Shown here: positions 54,165 to 63,399 of the stretch, piece by piece
How the letters are laid out: each line of letters opens with the position of its first letter
Numbering within the stretch: the first letter of the stretch is position 1
Assembly (NCBI GenBank): GCA_035935115.1
Contig: DASYXK010000021.1
Coordinates: 381,330 to 445,329, forward strand
Origin: TA-20 sp035935115
GTDB lineage: Archaea > Thermoproteota > Nitrososphaeria > Nitrososphaerales > Nitrosopumilaceae
DNA: 64,000 nt
Direction of reading: 5' to 3'
Made by a program: the position numbers and the translations under genes
Notes under the pieces: generated by a model
The model's database searches: none
Seen by the model: only the letters and a program-made list of their open reading frames with translations
Told to the model about the DNA's origin: nothing

Positions 54165-54437
54165 GTGCGACATCATGATGACAATGAAATGTATATTAGT
54201 ATTTTAAAAACTATCAATTCAGGAACCGTACCAGACCTATCAAGTTATACAGGTTTGTCAACATGGAAATTAAATAAATGTCTTAAATTATTACAAAAAA
54301 ATTTATTAATAAATGATGAAAAAAATACACAAATTTACGAAATAACTGAAAAGGGCACACAGTACTTGAACTTATACTATAGAATAATGGGATTGCTTTC
54401 CTGCAAACCAGAAAAAAGACAAGAAATCATAGCTTAA
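54165..54437 (+). CDS. Winged-helix DNA-binding protein, 90 aa
   Basis: This diverged relative of 36464 reads NEMYISILKTINSGTVPDLS, SYTGLSTWKLNKCLKLLQKN, IYEITEKGTQYLNLYYRIMG. GTG at 54165 gives the longest frame; the ATG eight codons in is a good alternative. It is a single-domain regulator of unknown target. Confidence 0.65.
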   Translation: MRHHDDNEMYISILKTINSGTVPDLSSYTGLSTWKLNKCLKLLQKNLLINDEKNTQIYEITEKGTQYLNLYYRIMGLLSCKPEKRQEIIA

Positions 54438-54538
54438 CCAATCATGAATCGCGAGGCTTCAATACACAGTAGCTGTATGAAGAATTTTTGAAATCTGGTG
54501 TAGATTTTCTTTATTTACTAACGGATGAACTGGAAGGC

Positions 54539-55543
54539 TCAAAACGTTAGAAGCCGCCCATTCAGTAACGGGAAGTTTTGTAGACTTTTGTAAAACGGTA
54601 CCTTGTGTACAGGTGCGGAATAGTAAGGAAATGCTCCTATTCCTTCAGAGTTTAGTTTTCTCATTATTTTATCTCTGTTTTTTATAGCTATGGTATAAAG
54701 ATACCAGTTTACCCTTTCTCCTTTTCTTTCATGTGGAAGTACAACTGGCAAATCAGACAAAAGTTCAGTTAGGATTTCAGCATTTTTTCGTCTCTGAGCA
54801 AGAAATTTGCTTAATTTTTTCATCTGTACTTTTGCAATGGCCGCACTAATTTCAGGTAGCCGTAAATTAAAACCAAGAATTCTAGTATCATATCCGTGGA
54901 GCATTCCATGATTTCGCATCATGCGTAATTTTTCAAATAGATTTTTGTCATCTGTCACAATGGCACCACCCTCTCCTGATGTTATTACCTTTGCAGCATA
55001 TATGCTAAAGCATCCAAGTTTAGAAAAAGTACCAGAATGTTTTCCTTTGTACGTTGATCCTAGAGATTGGCAGGCATCCTCAATAATTTCTAAATTGTTT
55101 TTGTTTGCAATTTCCAATATTTCATCCATATATGCAACATTCCCATAGAGGTGGACTGGGATTATCGCCTTGGATTTTTTTGTAATTTTTTTTCTAAGAT
55201 TGGTTGGATCCATCGTATAGTTTTTCAGAATGTCAACAAAGACAGGGGTTGCACCAACAGAAGCCACCGCGTTTGCAGTTGCCACAAAAGTAAATGATGG
55301 AATAAGAACTTCATCTCCCTTTTTTATATCAAGTGCATAAAGTGCAGCTTGCAATGCAGCAGTTCCAGAATTCACAGCAATGGCATATTTTGCTTTAACA
55401 GATCGAGATAGTAATTTCTCAAATTCTTGTACTTGTTTTCCTCCTGCATTTCCAGATGAGGTAAGAGATTTTTCTAAAAGCACTGTTCGTACTTCATCAA
55501 TTTCTTCTTTACCAAAAATAGGAGTGTTTATCGGTATTTTCAA
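54539..55543 (-). CDS. DegT/DnrJ/EryC1-type aminotransferase, frameshifted near C-terminus
   Basis: The 334-residue frame shows FGKEEIDEVRTVLLEKSLTS, AVNSGTAALQAALYALDIKK, EVLIPSFTFVATANAVASVG, EIIEDACQSLGSTYKGKHSG and KVITSGEGGAIVTDD with the PLP Lys region. It then ends as LQNFPLLNGRLLTF. In another frame the DNA goes on KSTKLPVTEWAASNVLSLPV then HPLVNKENLHQISKIL to a stop at 54459, the normal family ending. The switch is at an A4 run (54586-54589). The full gene would be 54459-55543 and about 360 residues. Members aminate sugar-nucleotides. Confidence 0.85.
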   Translation of the reverse strand: MKIPINTPIFGKEEIDEVRTVLLEKSLTSSGNAGGKQVQEFEKLLSRSVKAKYAIAVNSGTAALQAALYALDIKKGDEVLIPSFTFVATANAVASVGATPVFVDILKNYTMDPTNLRKKITKKSKAIIPVHLYGNVAYMDEILEIANKNNLEIIEDACQSLGSTYKGKHSGTFSKLGCFSIYAAKVITSGEGGAIVTDDKNLFEKLRMMRNHGMLHGYDTRILGFNLRLPEISAAIAKVQMKKLSKFLAQRRKNAEILTELLSDLPVVLPHERKGERVNWYLYTIAIKNRDKIMRKLNSEGIGAFPYYSAPVHKVPFYKSLQNFPLLNGRLLTF

Positions 55544-55553
55544 TTACTATGAA

Positions 55554-56051
55554 TTATTTCGAAATTGTACCATCAATTTGAATAATACAAGATGAGAAGG
55601 TTGACGGGTATCTTGTTATTGCGTTAAAAGTCTTAGTTTTGTGTGCATCAATATCATCCACAAATCCAAATCCTTTAGCGATGACATGACCATTATCATC
55701 TAGTAATACCATTCGTAGAAAAATCACCTTATATGAAATATTTCCAGCAGTATACTGCCCTGTCATTTTTACATATTGATACCCACTCTTACACACTATA
55801 TTGCTAAAACCTTCCACTGGGTTAGTTTTGTTATATGCAGTAGTGTTTTGCGTTAGCATGATGGAAACAGTATGGTTTGTGTTTCCACCTGCTTCATTTG
55901 AAGCAGGAATAATCTCACCGTCATACCTTGGAACTGCATGGTCAGCTGATGCTGATTTCAAAAAATAATTTGGTACAAATAACATGGTAATAGAGAATAC
56001 AACAAAAATTAGCAGCACCACAAATCTTTTTGAAATATTATAATGTATCAT
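55554..56051 (-). CDS. Secreted FxLYD-like protein, 165 aa
   Basis: Signal peptide (FVVLLIFVVFSITMLFVPNY) is followed by a beta domain: ISYKVIFLRMVLLDDNGHVI, GFGFVDDIDAHKTKTFNAIT, CIIQIDGTISK. The order resembles FxLYD-type domains (D-x-x-G-x-V-I ... F). A single disulfide (C...C) could be formed. It is probably anchored by its N-terminal helix. ATG at 56051. The next minus-strand gene (aminotransferase) follows 10 bases after its stop; they could be cotranscribed. Confidence 0.6.
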   Translation of the reverse strand: MIHYNISKRFVVLLIFVVFSITMLFVPNYFLKSASADHAVPRYDGEIIPASNEAGGNTNHTVSIMLTQNTTAYNKTNPVEGFSNIVCKSGYQYVKMTGQYTAGNISYKVIFLRMVLLDDNGHVIAKGFGFVDDIDAHKTKTFNAITRYPSTFSSCIIQIDGTISK

Positions 56052-56083
56052 TTTAGTTATTCCGCTTTTGTAGTAATAAAATT

Positions 56084-56215
56084 CTAGAATTTTGCAAAAG
56101 AGAATTCTTCTCCAGGATTTGATCTACATTCAGAGCATATTACAAATTCATCGGAATCAAATTCAACATCAATATCAGAATCATCAATTATTTTCCAACA
56201 GATATCACAACTCAT
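56084..56215 (-). CDS. Small zinc-ribbon protein, 43 aa
   Basis: The ATG at 56215 gives MSCDICWKIIDDSDIDVEFD, SDEFVICSECRSNPGEEFSF, AKF. Two CxxC pairs 22 residues apart make a zinc ribbon; the linker is acidic. It was found by reading the 250-base gap between glmS and the secreted protein. Possibly a DNA- or RNA-associated factor; many such small zinc proteins occur in thaumarchaea. Confidence 0.6.
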   Translation of the reverse strand: MSCDICWKIIDDSDIDVEFDSDEFVICSECRSNPGEEFSFAKF

Positions 56216-56297
56216 GACTCATATGATCATAGCAACTGAAGATTATCTTAATTTGCTAACAAATTACTAGAACAGTCATAAGTAAAAAATAATCTAT

Positions 56298-58058
56298 CTA
56301 TTTTACAGTAACAGATTTGGCAAGATTTCTTGGGTAGTCAGGATCTGCATTCTTCTCAAGAGCAGCATAGTATGCCAAAAGTTGAATTGGAATGATTTCT
56401 ATCAAAGGGTAGAAAGCCTCACCAATTGTCGGAATCTGTACCCAAAAATCATAAACATCACTTGGTTTATCAGAGATCCCAATTATTTTTGCACCACGCG
56501 CCTTGATTTCATGTGCACTTGTTAGAGTATTATCATATGTAGAGTCATGCGGATTAATTATTATGACATAAACATTTGAGTCCATTAACGCAAGTGGACC
56601 ATGTTTTAATTCACCGCCAGGAAGACCCTCCGCATGAATATATGTCAGTTCTTTAATTTTTAATGAAGCCTCACAAGCTATGGGGTAATGTATTCCTCTT
56701 CCAAGTATATAGATATCAGAAACATTCTTGAGTTGTTTTGCAATCTCTATAATTTTTGAATGATCTAATAGTGTCTTTGACATAGTCTGTGAAATTTCAT
56801 TCAAATCAAGTCCTAAGCAGTTTCCACAAAGCTTGTCAGTGAGTTGATACAATACCGCAAGCTGGGAGGTAAAGCTCTTGGTTGCCGCAACACCAATCTC
56901 TGGACCACAGTCCAATCCTATTGATATTGCTGACATATTTGCAAGTGATGATGTCATCATATTTACAATAGAAATTATTTTTGTGCCATCGTTTTGTGCA
57001 ATATTTGCAGCTTCAAGCACATCTGCACTTTCTCCACTCTGCGAGAGAGCAATCAATATTGATTGATCATCAAAAAAGTTTGGAGAATATGGTATTTCAC
57101 TTGATATAAGAGATTCAATCTTTAATTTTGCATATTTTGAAAAAATGTGTTTTGCCACAAGTGCAGCGTTGTAGCTCGTCCCGCTTCCCGTTATGAACAT
57201 GTTTTTTGCCTGTTTTATCAAATCAACTACAAGATCAAGTTCAATTTTGGTATTATGACCAGCTTTTAATATTGTTCTAGGTTGTTCTGAAATTTCTTTT
57301 ATGGTATAATGCGCATATTCGCCTTTGTATGAATCAGCAAATTCTTTTGATATTTTTGTAATTTGATGTCTTACTGGATTTCCATCAAAATCAAACATTT
57401 GAATCCCATGTGTATTAATTATAACAAACTCGCGATTATCTGGATAAATCACCTGATTAGTATGTCCTACAAATCCCAAAACATCGCTTGAAACAAAATA
57501 TCCTTCTTTTCCAATTCCTACAATTAATGGTTCATGAAATCTGGCTGCGGCAATCATCCCATTATCAAATACTGCAACAAAAGAATAATTTCCTACTAAT
57601 TGCCCAACAGTTTGTAACATAGATTTTTTGACGTTTTTTGTTTGATCAAACTCATATTGTAAAAGATTTGCAATGACTTCGCTGTCTGTCTCGCTTTTAA
57701 AAAGAAAGCCCTTTTGTTTCAAGTCTTTTTTTAGTTCTGTAAAATTATCAATTATTCCATTATGAACTATGGCAATTTTGCTTGAGCTTGACTGATGTGG
57801 ATGAGCATTTGCGGATGTTACCCCACCATGTGTAGCCCATCTGGTATGACCAATTCCGATATTTCCAGAAAGTGTATCTAATTTAGAAGTACTATTTACC
57901 TGATCAACTTTCCCAACTCCCTTTTTTATTAAAATTTGATTATCAGAAAATGTTGCTATTCCTACACTATCGTATCCTCTATACTCCATTCGTTTTAGTC
58001 CTTGAATTATAACTGGAGCGGCTTTATTGGAACCTATATATCCAATAATGGAACACAA
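56298..58058 (-). CDS. glmS: Glutamine-fructose-6-phosphate aminotransferase
   Basis: This 586-residue enzyme makes glucosamine-6-phosphate from fructose-6-P and glutamine, the first step to UDP-GlcNAc. The glutaminase domain starts CSIIGYIGSNKAAP with the Cys nucleophile at residue 2 and has RWATHGGVTSANAHPHQ and HNGIIDNF. Two SIS domains follow (FITGSGTSYNAALVAKHIF, and LGRGIHYPIACEASLKIKEL with the C-terminal KSVTV). TTG start at 58058. The neighbouring sugar genes suggest supply of amino-sugar to a polysaccharide. Confidence 0.95.
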   Translation of the reverse strand: MCSIIGYIGSNKAAPVIIQGLKRMEYRGYDSVGIATFSDNQILIKKGVGKVDQVNSTSKLDTLSGNIGIGHTRWATHGGVTSANAHPHQSSSSKIAIVHNGIIDNFTELKKDLKQKGFLFKSETDSEVIANLLQYEFDQTKNVKKSMLQTVGQLVGNYSFVAVFDNGMIAAARFHEPLIVGIGKEGYFVSSDVLGFVGHTNQVIYPDNREFVIINTHGIQMFDFDGNPVRHQITKISKEFADSYKGEYAHYTIKEISEQPRTILKAGHNTKIELDLVVDLIKQAKNMFITGSGTSYNAALVAKHIFSKYAKLKIESLISSEIPYSPNFFDDQSILIALSQSGESADVLEAANIAQNDGTKIISIVNMMTSSLANMSAISIGLDCGPEIGVAATKSFTSQLAVLYQLTDKLCGNCLGLDLNEISQTMSKTLLDHSKIIEIAKQLKNVSDIYILGRGIHYPIACEASLKIKELTYIHAEGLPGGELKHGPLALMDSNVYVIIINPHDSTYDNTLTSAHEIKARGAKIIGISDKPSDVYDFWVQIPTIGEAFYPLIEIIPIQLLAYYAALEKNADPDYPRNLAKSVTVK

Positions 58059-58190
58059 TTTCTTTTGTAACCTCTAGTTATCAAAATACGGTATCAAGTT
58101 TTTTATGCATTATAGAACTATTTACTAAAACATTTTACTGATAGAAACTTACCATTCTTTTAAAAAATACACGCAGTTAATCATAATAGA

Positions 58191-58769
58191 ATGGAAATAA
58201 AAACTTGTATGGACAGAAATACAAATGAAGATAATTTATGGCTTAATGCTATCAAAATGGAAGATGAACGTAATTATTTTGAAGCGTTTGTTTATTATTT
58301 AAAAGATGCTTCAGAGTGTTTGAAACAAAGTTCATTTGTTAAAGCAGCTTTGAGTTGTTCTTGTGCAGCAAGTTGTCTTGCAAATCTAGGTAATTTTATA
58401 ATTGCACGCCAATTATACTTGGAGTCTGCAAGAATTTATGAGGAAAATTCATATTTTATCATTAGAGAGTCAATTAGAGAATCTCTTTGGTCACTTCAGG
58501 AAGCTTATGAATATTATTTACTAGGCGGAAATGGTGATAAGGCCCAGAGGGTTTATGACAAATCTATTTTTCTTGCCAGAAAAATAAACCCGTTTTCTGG
58601 TGGAGATGATGTTATGAAAAACTTGAGAATGAAAAAAAAACATGCAGATACCATTATGAATATATCACATGCCAATCTTCAAATTTCTTCTGAAATAGAA
58701 GAAGTAATTCAGAATTTTATGCATCTAAGAAAATCAAATCATAATACGGATAGAGATACTGGGAGATAG
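58191..58769 (+). CDS. TPR-like helical repeat protein, 192 aa
   Basis: The protein has helix pairs of TPR/SNAP type: LWLNAIKMEDERNYFEAFVY, AALSCSCAASCLANLGNFII, ARQLYLESARIYEENSYFII, GDKAQRVYDKSIFLARKINP. No signal peptide and no catalytic motif. It lies at the start of the polysaccharide gene run, 46 bases before the epimerase, divergent from glmS. TPR proteins accompany several exopolysaccharide secretion systems, so a scaffold role is possible. ATG start. Confidence 0.65.
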   Translation: MEIKTCMDRNTNEDNLWLNAIKMEDERNYFEAFVYYLKDASECLKQSSFVKAALSCSCAASCLANLGNFIIARQLYLESARIYEENSYFIIRESIRESLWSLQEAYEYYLLGGNGDKAQRVYDKSIFLARKINPFSGGDDVMKNLRMKKKHADTIMNISHANLQISSEIEEVIQNFMHLRKSNHNTDRDTGR

Positions 58770-58814
58770 AATATTGTATTACTTTTTAGATCAACCAATG
58801 GAGATAGTTGTCCA

Positions 58815-59777
58815 ATGAAAGTTTCAAGGGCAGTAGTCACTGGTGGTGCTGGTTTTATTGGCAGTCATATCGTAGATGAATTACTGCGTAGAGGAATAGA
58901 GACATACGTATTAGACGATCAGAGCACTGGTTCAATGATTAATCTACGTCACCATGAACATAACAATTTACTACATGTGTTCATTAGAGATGCAAGAAAA
59001 ATTGGTGAAGTATTATCAGATGTAAAGGATATTGATGTAGTATTTCACGAGGCGGCCATAGCAAGTGTACCTAGATCTATTATCGAACCCATGGTTGTTC
59101 ACGATGTTAACGTGAACACATCACTTGAAATATTGAATTTTTGTATAAGAAATGGGGTAAAACGATTTCTCTTTGCATCAACAGCAGCAACCTATGGGAT
59201 GATAAAAAATGATCGTGTTTCAGAAGAGATGTTATGTAAACCATTTTCTCCCTATGGAGCTTCCAAATTATCTGTAGAGAGTTATCTTGACGCATATCGT
59301 GCATCATACGGATTGGAAACTGTTTCGTTGAGATATTTTAATGTCTATGGACCAAGGCAAAAGATGAACGATTACAGTGGTGTTATCACGATCTTCACAA
59401 ATCAGCTCTTACAAAGACAAACACCTATCATATATGGTGATGGACAACAAAGTAGGGATTTCGTATATGTGTCAGACATAGTTCAGGCAAATATGTTGGC
59501 TATGGAATCCAAAAATGCAATAGGTGAAAGATTCAATGTGGCAACAGCAAACTCTATAACAATTCTAAAGTTGCTAGATATATTAAAATCGATAACCAAA
59601 ACAAAAGACATAGAACACAAGTTTGGGCCATCGCGTGCTGGTGATTTGAGATTTGGTTTAGCGTCAATCGATAAGATTAGAAATAGTCTTGGTTATGTTC
59701 CAAAAATTTCAATAGATAAAGGATTAGTTGGGCTTGTTGAATTCTTTAGAACTATTCAACTCCAATTGTTACAGTGA
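58815..59777 (+). CDS. NAD-dependent NDP-sugar epimerase
   Basis: This 320-residue extended SDR has VVTGGAGFIGSHIVDELLRR (NAD loop), FHEAAIASVPRSI, FASTAATYG (Ser/Thr) and SPYGASKLSVESYL (YxxxK). The middle RYFNVYGPRQKMNDYSGVIT and GDGQQSRDFVYVSDIV are as in UDP-GlcNAc/UDP-Glc 4-epimerases. With glmS on one side and PelF/PelG-like genes on the other, it may convert UDP-GlcNAc to UDP-GalNAc. Stop to next start gap is 12 bases: an operon. Confidence 0.85.
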   Translation: MKVSRAVVTGGAGFIGSHIVDELLRRGIETYVLDDQSTGSMINLRHHEHNNLLHVFIRDARKIGEVLSDVKDIDVVFHEAAIASVPRSIIEPMVVHDVNVNTSLEILNFCIRNGVKRFLFASTAATYGMIKNDRVSEEMLCKPFSPYGASKLSVESYLDAYRASYGLETVSLRYFNVYGPRQKMNDYSGVITIFTNQLLQRQTPIIYGDGQQSRDFVYVSDIVQANMLAMESKNAIGERFNVATANSITILKLLDILKSITKTKDIEHKFGPSRAGDLRFGLASIDKIRNSLGYVPKISIDKGLVGLVEFFRTIQLQLLQ

Positions 59778-59789
59778 TAGTGATTTGAT

Positions 59790-61340
59790 ATGCTAGTGTC
59801 AGAAAATAACACAGTAAAAGAATTTTCTGTAGATTCAAGACCCTTGAAAAAACTGTTATTGGTTGGTTGGGATGCTTATCCTCACGTCGCTTCTGGTGGA
59901 GTATATAGATGGCAGAGATCACTAATCGAGGGACTTACTGACTGGCAGTTCATCGTGTTTAATCAACTTTCAAACCCAAATGCAAGCGCAAATAATACAA
60001 TACATAATAATGTAAAAGTGATTGGAATACCGATCTTTGCTACAAATAGGTATGAGGAATTCTACGATGACAAAACTCCACTAATTTCTAGAATTAATAA
60101 AACTACACAAAGTGTAATAAAAAATACATTCTTGCCATTATACGACAGCCTCATAGGAGAGTTTCTCTCCGAAACCTGTAATCTGCAACATCTTAAAGAC
60201 ACCATCTTCAAAATACATTCTTTCTTTACTATCTATGACTATAAGAAATGCCTTGAGAATCCGAAAACATGGGAAATTTTTAGGGAGCGATTAAGCTGTG
60301 ATCCCATCTATAAAGAGATGAATCTACATGATGCATTAGAAGCTTTCCGAGCCATGCAAAGATCATTACAGATCCTTTCAGTCAATATCCCTAAGGTGGA
60401 TCTGGTTCAATGTTCCTTAGCTTGGTTTCCAGCATTGCTTGGTATGATAGCAAAAAAGAAGTGGGGTTGTCCAGTAGTTGTAAGTGAGCATGGCGTAGCA
60501 TTCCGAGAGGTTTCCCTTAATTATAACATAGACTTTCACGATAAATACACAAGAATACTTGTGAAAACAATCGCGGCAAATGTAGTTAAAATAGTACATT
60601 CAATGGCAGATGTAGTTGTAGCTGCCTCTCGCGCAAACACCTTTTGGCAACAGATGCTTGGTGTTCCTTCAACAAAGATGAAGTTAATTTATAACGGAAT
60701 AGACACTGAGCGATTCAAGCCAATGGATGTCCCAAGGTTAGACGATAGGCCAACACTGGTATCCGTGGCAAGGATAGAACCGTTTAAAGATGTAATATGT
60801 TTGATCGAGGCAATCAAATATGTTAAGGAATACGAGCCAAATGTAAGGTGCCTGATATATGGAGAATCCAAAACCCTAGATTATGCAACTAGATGTGTAA
60901 ACATTTTGAAAGAGTTGCAACTTGAAGAAACTATTAAATTTATGGGTGGAACGAGCGAACCAGAGAAGGTATTCAATGCAGCTGATGTAGTTGTGATCAG
61001 CAGCATCACCGAAGGCCTCCCATTGACCGCTTGCGAATCTATGGCTTGTGGAAAAGCAGTTGTTGCATCTGATGTTGGCGGTACGAGGGAGGCAGTTCAA
61101 GGATGTGGCATACTTGTAAAAAGCAGAAATCCTCATGTGATGGCCAATGCAATTATCACACTTCTTAAGGATGAGAAATTAAGAAATGATTTTGGTGCAG
61201 ATGCAATGAAAAAATCAAGAGCCGAGTTTTCTGTTAAGAAAATGGTTAATGAATACTCTACACTCTATGAGAGTCTCATAAGAGGAAAGAAACAAGAAGC
61301 GATTCAACTGTCAGCACTGCAAGAGATGCACACGCGTTGA
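59790..61340 (+). CDS. Glycosyltransferase family 4, PelF-like
   Basis: This 516-residue protein has a DUF3492-type N-half (LLLVGWDAYPHVASGGVYRW, SLIEGLTDWQFIVFNQL, then DLVQCSLAWFPALLGMIAKK, VVVSEHGVAFREVSLNYN) and a GT-B donor half (YNGIDTERFKPMD, TLVSVARIEPFKDVICLIEA, ISSITEGLPLTACESMACGK, VVASDVGGTREAV). The N-half is that of PelF, the cytosolic synthase of Pel polysaccharide (GalNAc/GalN rich). The next genes include a PelG-like membrane protein. A shared operon is likely; the small gene at 61337 begins in its stop codon (TTGA). Confidence 0.8.
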   Translation: MLVSENNTVKEFSVDSRPLKKLLLVGWDAYPHVASGGVYRWQRSLIEGLTDWQFIVFNQLSNPNASANNTIHNNVKVIGIPIFATNRYEEFYDDKTPLISRINKTTQSVIKNTFLPLYDSLIGEFLSETCNLQHLKDTIFKIHSFFTIYDYKKCLENPKTWEIFRERLSCDPIYKEMNLHDALEAFRAMQRSLQILSVNIPKVDLVQCSLAWFPALLGMIAKKKWGCPVVVSEHGVAFREVSLNYNIDFHDKYTRILVKTIAANVVKIVHSMADVVVAASRANTFWQQMLGVPSTKMKLIYNGIDTERFKPMDVPRLDDRPTLVSVARIEPFKDVICLIEAIKYVKEYEPNVRCLIYGESKTLDYATRCVNILKELQLEETIKFMGGTSEPEKVFNAADVVVISSITEGLPLTACESMACGKAVVASDVGGTREAVQGCGILVKSRNPHVMANAIITLLKDEKLRNDFGADAMKKSRAEFSVKKMVNEYSTLYESLIRGKKQEAIQLSALQEMHTR

Positions 61341-61537
61341 TATCAGTAGACAAAGCAGCCGAAGATAGCGTTGACTCCATAGAAAGATACATCGCTGATG
61401 AATCATTCAACAGAAGAATTAAAACATTCATCATTGAAAATATGAAAACTAATTTTAACATTACCAAACCAGATAGCATACTCCAATTCTACAACAGCTG
61501 GAGAGAGAAGAACACAATTGTCCAAATTCACATTTGA
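61337..61537 (+). CDS. Small helical protein between glycosyltransferase and transporter
   Basis: TTG at 61337 overlaps the preceding stop (TTGA). The 66 residues read ISVDKAAEDSVDSIERYIAD, ESFNRRIKTFIIENMKTNFN, ITKPDSILQFYNSWREKNTI. It is charged, helical and soluble. The tight overlaps on both sides suggest coupled translation. I do not recognise it; it may be a small partner of the polysaccharide machinery. Confidence 0.45.
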   Translation: MISVDKAAEDSVDSIERYIADESFNRRIKTFIIENMKTNFNITKPDSILQFYNSWREKNTIVQIHI

Positions 61538-63161
61538 AATGGAAACCCTTCCAAGGGAGGCTAGGATCTTTGCCGAGAAGGCAGCAAGAACAATTATCGA
61601 AGCAGAAGAGAACATAGAGAGCGTTACCGATATAGCCGTACTCCTTGAAGTCATGGGAATTACCAAGGAAGATTTAGAACAAAATGGTTTCAAAGACATA
61701 TATGATTTGGCAGTCTACATCAATAACTTCATTGAGTTCTATGAAGTAAAACAAAAAGACGAGTCCAAATTCACTGATGAATTACTAAGCAAAATTCCTA
61801 GCAATAAAACGAAGCTCATGGAAAGCTTGGCAATGATTTTTCCATGGTTAGCTTCACTGGCCTTGTTCTTTGTATCAGGAGTATCATTGTGGATGGTATC
61901 GCGATTACCTACCGACTACATAACAGCACTTATGATTGGGGTATTTCTTGGCATCTTCATCACACAAGGTCCAATGGACGTGTTTCAAAGACTCTTTGTC
62001 ATGAACCATTCCCAATTAAACACATCTGAAGCAAGACGTACTGTTAAAAGAAACTTTGTCTTGATATCATTCATAGTGGTAGCAGCTTCTTCCTTATTGT
62101 TCCTCTTTGGATATTTAGCAGATAGTCCTATTCGTCTTGTTCTTTTGAGTGTAATATCTCTAGCAACGGTTTCTCTGCACAGGGCATCATACATGATTGT
62201 TTATGCACTCAAGAAGCTAAAACTTTTGGTTGTGTCATATTCTGTTGCACTATCGTTACTCCTATTGATCTACTACTTGACTTCTAATGTAATTCCTGAC
62301 ATAGTTAGCAGATATCTTATGGCATTAGGAGTAGCGTTCGTGTGGTTGTCTATTAGTGCAGTTTATGCACATTACAAGACATTTAGTAATTCATCAACAC
62401 ATGGTGTACACCCTCACTTCTATAAATCTCCAAGAGGTATTAACAACACTATCAAGGCAAGGGTTAGAGTTCAGCTGTGGGATGCCATACCATACTACAT
62501 TCTTGGAACCTTTTTGTTTGTGATGATGTTTGGAGATAGGCTGATCTCCTGGTTCTTCAATCCAGTATTGCATACAAATAAAGCTTCGCTACCACTACTT
62601 TTCAACACTACATATCACAGCGGTGCCGATCCAGCCACACTTATCTTCCTAATAACATCCATCGCACAATACATGATAATGGCTGGATTCTATCATGAAA
62701 TGTCCAACATCACCATAACACATAAAATCACACAGATAGGAGTAATCGATGATTTTCTTCAGAAGCGTTACAGAAAACTAATGCTTGCCAGTATAGTAAC
62801 CTCTTGTTGTATAGCAATTAGCTTGAACTTTCTGGGTTCAGAGATAATGACACGACTTGGTGCATCAGATGTTAGCTTGAACATTCTTGCAATAGCATCC
62901 ATAGGAAATGTATTCATATCCATCTTTGTTGCCAACACCATGTTTGCTACTTTTATGAATAGGATTAAGACCCTAGCGATTATCGCGCTAATTGCATCAT
63001 TGATTCTGGTACTAGGCGGCTTTGTTCTGGCACAGAAGGGTTTTGAAAACATAGTATATGCGTACTTGGTATCTGCACTCATCTCAGCATCACTATCATC
63101 TATATACATAATGAGAATAATTAAAAACGCTACAAGCATCTATTTTGCAAGATTTACATAG
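61518..63161 (+). CDS. Polytopic membrane protein, PelG-like polysaccharide exporter
   Basis: The 547-residue protein has a soluble N-terminal part of about 110 residues (MEITLPREAR-like start, LLEVMGITKEDLEQNGFKDI) and about 12 membrane helices. The pattern RLPTDYITALMIGVFLGIFI, IPYYILGTFLFVMMFGDRLI SWF, ATLIFLITSIAQYMIMAGFY resembles PelG, the MOP-superfamily Pel transporter (D-x-x-I-x-W-F). TTG at 61518 overlaps the small gene; ATG at 61539 would not and gives a protein seven residues shorter. It likely carries the polymer across the membrane. Confidence 0.7.
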   Translation: MSKFTFEMETLPREARIFAEKAARTIIEAEENIESVTDIAVLLEVMGITKEDLEQNGFKDIYDLAVYINNFIEFYEVKQKDESKFTDELLSKIPSNKTKLMESLAMIFPWLASLALFFVSGVSLWMVSRLPTDYITALMIGVFLGIFITQGPMDVFQRLFVMNHSQLNTSEARRTVKRNFVLISFIVVAASSLLFLFGYLADSPIRLVLLSVISLATVSLHRASYMIVYALKKLKLLVVSYSVALSLLLLIYYLTSNVIPDIVSRYLMALGVAFVWLSISAVYAHYKTFSNSSTHGVHPHFYKSPRGINNTIKARVRVQLWDAIPYYILGTFLFVMMFGDRLISWFFNPVLHTNKASLPLLFNTTYHSGADPATLIFLITSIAQYMIMAGFYHEMSNITITHKITQIGVIDDFLQKRYRKLMLASIVTSCCIAISLNFLGSEIMTRLGASDVSLNILAIASIGNVFISIFVANTMFATFMNRIKTLAIIALIASLILVLGGFVLAQKGFENIVYAYLVSALISASLSSIYIMRIIKNATSIYFARFT

Positions 63162-63399
63162 ATTCTTTTTTCTGAATTTCAAATATTCATGATTGAAAAA
63201 TAATCGAGATTTTATTTTGTAATGATTCTTTTCTCCGCATCATATTTAGAATCTCAGAGAATCTTTTACCGCAGTAGGATTTTTCCTTCTTTTACTCTTT
63301 GTTAATGAAATCCTTTGTTGTTAATTAAATAAAAAACAAGAAGAGGAGTGTTTATCCCACTCCAATGGGTTTTGCCACCTTCAGTGTAAGAATGAAAGA

